A DNA stretch of 64,000 nt, taken from Verrucomicrobiota bacterium (GTDB taxonomy: Bacteria; Verrucomicrobiota; Verrucomicrobiia; Limisphaerales; UBA9464). Made by a program: the position numbers and the translations under genes. The notes under the pieces are model-generated. The model saw only the letters and a program-made list of their open reading frames with translations. It did not search any database and was not told the DNA's origin. The stretch is taken from positions 123,993 to 187,992 of the forward strand of contig JAFLEF010000008.1 in the NCBI GenBank assembly GCA_017309115.1. The letters are read 5' to 3'. How positions within the stretch are numbered: position 1 is the stretch's first letter; each line of letters starts with the position of its first letter. Positions 60,471 to 64,000 of the stretch are shown here, in pieces.

Positions 60471-60550
60471 CTGGGAGCGCCGGCGTCTCGCCGGCCTTTT
60501 CTCACGCCTGCATCTGCAAATACTCGCCGGCGAGACGCCAGCGCTCCCAG
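60471..60550. repeat. Long inverted repeat (GGGAGCGCCGGCG type)
   Basis: Two ~26-nt arms, CTGGGAGCGCCGGCGTCTCG and its reverse complement CGAGACGCCAGCGCTCCCAG, flank ~28 bp. One copy in this window; it would form a strong hairpin in RNA or DNA. Confidence 0.8.
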
Positions 60551-60628
60551 GCCCGACCGGTTTCCCGGGTGGGGCGAGGCACCGAGCCGACTGCAACTTA
60601 CCGCTTACCCCTTACCCGTGCGATCGTC

Positions 60629-62695
60629 CTACTTCGCCGTCGCGGTTAGCAGTTGCAGCAGGGCGGCGTCTTTCTCCGGGCCCTTGAGGAAGTCGAAGGC
60701 GCGCAGATAGCGCTGCCGCTCTTTCTCGGTGACCGCAGGGTCGGCGATGATCTTTACCAGGAGATCAGGGGTCGCCTTGGCGCGGGAACGCCAAATGAGG
60801 TCGCGGCCAGCCGGGGTGTTCCAGTTGTTGCCGGCGACCTTGAGCCACTCGGCCAGGAAGGCGTCCCACTGCTGGTCGGCGCCAATGCCGAGCGCTTCGA
60901 GATACCAGCGGTCCTGACCATCATGCTGCTGGGCCAGGGTGGCCCACACGACGGCGGCCTCGGGGGATTTCTGACGGCGCAACGCCAGCGCGGCTTCGCG
61001 GCGAACGGCCGCGTTGGGATCCTTCGCCAGTGATTTGGCCAGGGCGACCGGGTCCTGTCCGCGTTCCCGGGCGACGCGCAGGGCGGTGATGCGGATGTTG
61101 GGATCCGAATCCTTCAGACCGGCGGTGAGGTAGGTGGATCCCTTTTGGGGAAGGCGCGCCAGCAATGGCAGGACCCGGGCGCGCTGACGGGAATCCGATC
61201 CATTCCACACGCGCTTCAACTCGGCTTCGGTGTCGCTCTTGTTCAATCCGGCGGCAAGTGCTTGGAAGGCCAGATAGCGGGTCTCGTTGTTCGGGGAGGC
61301 CAAGGCGGCGACGGCGCCCTGCGGCGTGGAGAGATCGACCTTGGGGACCGTCAGGCGGTGTCCCGGGGGCGCGACGCGGTACACCCGGCCGGTCATGGTC
61401 TCGAGCTTCTGATCGGCCATGTAGTGGCCGCCCACGCCAGCGTCATTCCAATCCGCCACGAAGACGGATCCGTCCGGGCCCACGCCCACGTCGCTGGGCC
61501 GGAACCAGTCATCGGAACTGCCCAACAGATTGGTGATGGTAGCGGTGTAGCCGGCGCCGCTGGTGGTCACCGGATAGGCCCGAACAATTCGCGGGCCCGC
61601 GTCGCAGTGGAGCATCTGGCCGCGGAACGCCTCGGGCAGAAGTTGACCCTCGTAGATGGCCATGCCCGTGGGAGAACCGGCGCCGGTCAGCAGCAGATTG
61701 GGCACGACCCCGGGGTCGTTCAGATGCCAGTGGCGCCGGGGAATTTCGTCCTCCCAGTTGGTGCGTTTCTGACCCCAGCCGGCGCCGGTGACTTCATCGG
61801 TGTAGCCGAAGTTGCCGCCTTCCATGACGTAGTTGACGCGCACGCCCTGGTTGCCGTCGTCATCGTTGTCGGGTTGCCAGACGGTGCCGTAGGAATCGAC
61901 GGCGACCTCGTAGTTGTTGCGGAAGTTGTGTCCGAGCACCTCGACCTGGGAACCGTCGGGATTGCAGCGGAAGGCCATTCCTTGGCGGTAGGGTCGGCCT
62001 TGGTCGGTGACTTCAATTCCGAAGATGTCCTTCACCAAGGCGCCTTGGGCGAGTTGGGCGGGATCCAGTTTGCCGTGGAGCGGAATCGATTTGAGGCTTT
62101 CCGGGGGATGGCGCAGGAAGCCGCCGGCATTGCCGAAGTTGAAGTAGAGTTTGCCGTCGGGACCGAAGACGAAGGCGTGGGCCGCGTGATCGTGGTCGGC
62201 GGATTTCGGATTGGTGGAGAAGAGAAGTTCCCGGCGATCGGCCACGTCATCGCCATCGGTATCGGTGAGGACGAAAATGTAGGGTGACGCGGAGACGAAC
62301 ACGCGGTTGCCGAGCACGCAGATGCCGAGGGCGGTGTTGATGCTGGGGTCCTGGTAGAAGGTCTTGGCCTGGTCGGCTCGGCCGTCGCCGTTGGTATCCG
62401 TGAGGATTTGGATGCGATCGCCATCGGGTCGGAGGAGGCCCCATTTTTGGAAGGTGGAGCGGTAGTTGGCGCCTTCGGTGACCCAGACTCGTCCGCGGCT
62501 GTCGATGTCGAGATCGGTAGGGTTAACCACCATGGGTTCGGCGGCGAACAGGGTGGCTTCGAGTCCACTGGCGACCTGGAGTTGTTGGAGCTGTTTCTGG
62601 GCGGCTTCGAGACCGGCGCGGGCGGGATCGGCGAACAGGCTGAAGCAGGAAGACGCCAGGGCGGCGGAGAGCAGGGGCAGGGTTCGAAGTTTCAT
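60629..62695 (-). CDS. Secreted PVC-type dehydrogenase-like propeller protein with HEAT repeats
   Basis: 688 residues, signal peptide at the N-terminus (RTLPLLSAALASSCFSLFA). Residues ~40-430 form a six-bladed sugar-dehydrogenase-like propeller (PTDLDIDSRGRVWVTEGANY, PDGDRIQILTDTNGDGRADQ, GVGPDGSVFVADWNDAGVGGH), and ~455-620 HEAT-like repeats (SDPNIRITALRVARERG, KDPNAAVRREAALALRR). It is related to the TIGR02604-like protein at the left edge but has no CxxCH, so no heme c domain. It is expected in the periplasm; substrate unknown. Confidence 0.88.
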   Translation of the reverse strand: MKLRTLPLLSAALASSCFSLFADPARAGLEAAQKQLQQLQVASGLEATLFAAEPMVVNPTDLDIDSRGRVWVTEGANYRSTFQKWGLLRPDGDRIQILTDTNGDGRADQAKTFYQDPSINTALGICVLGNRVFVSASPYIFVLTDTDGDDVADRRELLFSTNPKSADHDHAAHAFVFGPDGKLYFNFGNAGGFLRHPPESLKSIPLHGKLDPAQLAQGALVKDIFGIEVTDQGRPYRQGMAFRCNPDGSQVEVLGHNFRNNYEVAVDSYGTVWQPDNDDDGNQGVRVNYVMEGGNFGYTDEVTGAGWGQKRTNWEDEIPRRHWHLNDPGVVPNLLLTGAGSPTGMAIYEGQLLPEAFRGQMLHCDAGPRIVRAYPVTTSGAGYTATITNLLGSSDDWFRPSDVGVGPDGSVFVADWNDAGVGGHYMADQKLETMTGRVYRVAPPGHRLTVPKVDLSTPQGAVAALASPNNETRYLAFQALAAGLNKSDTEAELKRVWNGSDSRQRARVLPLLARLPQKGSTYLTAGLKDSDPNIRITALRVARERGQDPVALAKSLAKDPNAAVRREAALALRRQKSPEAAVVWATLAQQHDGQDRWYLEALGIGADQQWDAFLAEWLKVAGNNWNTPAGRDLIWRSRAKATPDLLVKIIADPAVTEKERQRYLRAFDFLKGPEKDAALLQLLTATAK

Positions 62696-62877
62696 GGAGG
62701 CAGTGGGACGATCCTAAGCCGGGCGAGATTCGCAGGGAAAGGATGCGTTTGATCGCGAATCGAACAAAGAGGCGGAGCGGAGAGGAGCGTGGTCTACGGA
62801 GGATGCCACCGTTGTCGTTTCCGGATTTTGGGAATCGGGGCTTTTGTCTTTTGGCGTGGCTGGTTTGCTCTGGTGAC

Positions 62878-63753
62878 ATGGAACTGCCCCCCGTGCTGCC
62901 TCCGGACGAATCGGCACCGCCTCCGGTGACACCGGTGCCCTCGATGACGGTGTCGTCAGACTCGGGGTCCGCCATCTGGATGGCCCTGGCGTTGACCGTG
63001 ATCTACGTCGTGTTGCTGATCGTTCTTCAGTCGGTTCTAACGGTTGTCCTGATGGTTCTGAAACTCCCTCCGCCTGGGGCCGTAGTGACGACCGTCCTGA
63101 TGTTCGGCGCCTTCGGGGTGACGTTGGGACTCACCCCGCTGCTGACGGGTCTTCCCATTCGAGAACTTCTTCCGGGACGTCCGGGTCCGGCGGCCGCGAT
63201 TCCTGGGGCGGTCCTGCTCGCCTTGGGTGGATGGATCGGTGCCCTGGAGATCGGGGCTCTGACCGAACAGGTGATGCCGATGCCGGAATGGATCGCCCGG
63301 GAGTTCGAACGGCTGTTCCAACAGTCGCATCCGGTGGCGTCCCTCGTGTTGCTCACCGTGGCCCCGCCAATCGTGGAGGAGGCGTTGTGTCGGGGTCTGC
63401 TGCTGCGGGCGATGCTCAAACGGTGGTCTGTGACCCGTTCGGTGGTGGTGTCCGCCTTGGTGTTTGGCGGCATTCACCTCAATCCCTGGCAGTTCTTTTA
63501 TGCGACGTGGCTGGGTCTGTTGTTGGGTTGGGTGTATGTGCGGACCCGTTCCCTGGGGCTTTGCGTACTTCTCCACGCTCTCAACAACTTTCTCAGTTGG
63601 GTCCTGATGCGAGCCCAGCCGGAATGGGCCGGGAGTGGATCGGCAGTTCCCGAGCACCTTCCGGTCGGATGGGCGGCGGCCGGGGTGGCGCTGCTGATGG
63701 GAGGGGTGCTGTGGCTGCGGAAGGTGCCGGTGGTGGGGAAAGCTGAGAGCTGA
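62878..63753 (+). CDS. CPBP family intramembrane glutamic endopeptidase
   Basis: 291 residues from ATG 62878; an upstream ATG would add residues unlike the family. About seven or eight helices. The conserved Glu-Glu motif is VEEALCRGLL (Glu167, Glu168, Arg172), with His200 in FGGIHLNPWQF and His233/Asn237 in LLHALNNFLSW, the four motifs of CPBP (CAAX protease and bacteriocin-processing) enzymes. They process prenylated or bacteriocin precursors, and in other bacteria regulate envelope responses; no substrate gene is adjacent. Confidence 0.93.
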   Translation: MELPPVLPPDESAPPPVTPVPSMTVSSDSGSAIWMALALTVIYVVLLIVLQSVLTVVLMVLKLPPPGAVVTTVLMFGAFGVTLGLTPLLTGLPIRELLPGRPGPAAAIPGAVLLALGGWIGALEIGALTEQVMPMPEWIAREFERLFQQSHPVASLVLLTVAPPIVEEALCRGLLLRAMLKRWSVTRSVVVSALVFGGIHLNPWQFFYATWLGLLLGWVYVRTRSLGLCVLLHALNNFLSWVLMRAQPEWAGSGSAVPEHLPVGWAAAGVALLMGGVLWLRKVPVVGKAES

Positions 63754-63782
63754 GAGGTAAGAGGTAAGGGCGAAGGAGTTTT

Positions 63783-63854
63783 GGTAGGGCGAGGCTCCGC
63801 CCGAGCCGTGCACATCTCGGCAAGAGACGCGTCGGGAGTCCACAGGGGTGCGGC
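63783..63854 (+). repeat. PAL repeat, copy 15 (truncated)
   Basis: Preceded by a GAGAGCTGA module (63741-63757) and GGTAAG remnants. The left arm and centre are intact (GGTAGGGCGAGGCTCCGCC, GACGCGTCGGGAGTCCACAG), but the right arm stops at GGTGCGGC. Confidence 0.8.
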
Positions 63855-63888
63855 GATGGGAAAGCGGAGAGGAGGTCGCGAAGCGTTT

Positions 63889-64000
63889 ATAGAGGTAGGA
63901 ATGGGGGATTGACCCCACCCCTCCCTCCGAACCGGACGTGCGGATCTCCCGCATCCGGCTCTCCAGTTGGTGAGTCACCCGCAGGTGGCGGGACTGGAGC
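63889..64000 (-). mobile_element. 3' end of a group II intron (domains V and VI), truncated by the window edge
   Basis: Read on the minus strand, 63929-63961 is domain V: it starts GAGCCGGATGCGG with the AGC catalytic triad, has a GAGA tetraloop and ends CCGCACGTCCGGTTC. It is followed by a domain VI stem (GGGTGGGG/CCCC) and the end CCTACCTCTAT, where the A before CCTCTAT would be the bulged branch-point 7 nt from the 3' splice site at 63889. The 3' exon then reads AAACGCTTCGCG. The reverse transcriptase/maturase ORF, domains I-IV and the 5' end should lie beyond position 64000. Subclass cannot be set from domain V alone. Confidence 0.85.

Larger units (their letters stand above)
60297..60628. 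repeat. Gene-free stretch with repeat modules
   Basis: Contains a partial PAL repeat (60303-60396), an ACCACGAAGGGCACAAAG-type motif (60418-60436) common in PVC intergenic DNA, an 80-bp inverted repeat (60471-60550), a second PAL-like fragment (60571-60594) and a few GGTAAG remnants. Nothing coding is recognised. Confidence 0.7.

Noticed and set aside
61145-62287. A 380-codon plus-strand frame opposite the PVC-type gene at 60629-62695
   Set aside because: Same reasoning: antisense shadow with Val/Gly-rich translation; the minus strand carries the conserved motifs.
60651-62697. A cytochrome c domain in the PVC-type protein
   Set aside because: No CxxCH motif is present, so it should not be called a heme c protein; the left-edge relative is cut before this could be judged.

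Overview
The window reads as a chromosomal segment of a GC-rich PVC-superphylum bacterium, most likely Verrucomicrobia (an inference; no marker gene here fixes the lineage). The basis is three secreted PVC-type propeller/dehydrogenase-like proteins, prepilin-type proteins ending in an FADGH motif, a secreted FG-GAP protein, an ECF sigma factor with a membrane-anchored tail, and intergenic spaces packed with degenerate palindromic repeats. Housekeeping genes are ordinary: aroF, aroC, serB, hemL, thiH, lysS and the RNase P RNA gene rnpB. No tRNA or rRNA gene, CRISPR array or insertion sequence was seen.

Layout. 1-5.8 kb: a secreted dehydrogenase-like gene cut by the left edge, aroF behind a short aromatic-rich leader ORF and a terminator hairpin, a prepilin-like gene, and a LysM lipoprotein. 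5.9-10.4 kb: a small membrane protein, an ABC exporter pair and an M50 site-2 protease with CBS domains. 10.5-13.4 kb: an accessory island with a UPF0175 antitoxin, a truncated DUF3368 toxin, an AT-richer orphan gene, and an AAA ATPase next to a DUF4276 gene (a defence-type pair). 13.7-20.8 kb: a secreted PEP-swivel/ATP-grasp protein, a sugar cluster (Gfo/Idh oxidoreductase, PIG-L deacetylase, NagB-like isomerase) and a CHAD protein. 21-36 kb: aroC, an orphan RbsA-type ATPase, serB, a thioredoxin, a second oxidoreductase, an S9 peptidase, a SpecificRecomb membrane protein, rnpB, an SDR epimerase and a PadR/membrane pair. 36-48 kb: a five-domain fasciclin protein, an FG-GAP protein, the thiH-hemL operon, an XRE regulator with a palindromic operator, a serine hydrolase and the sigma-factor fusion. 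48-64 kb: RlpA, further PVC secreted proteins, an immunity-like protein, a release-factor-like GGQ protein, WrbA, pirin, lysS, a porin divergent from an M56 protease, a CPBP protease, and the 3' end of a group II intron running off the right edge on the minus strand.

The most distinctive features are (1) a possible ribosome-dependent attenuator in front of aroF, with 9 aromatic codons in 25, a terminator and a competing pairing; (2) a modular family of intergenic repeats in which arrays of GAGAGCTGA, then arrays of GGTAAGC, precede a 92-bp imperfect palindrome, sometimes with inverted arrays on both sides; (3) a group II intron that appears to have inserted next to a hairpin belonging to another dispersed repeat; and (4) the fused sigma factor and the swivel-first PPDK-like protein.
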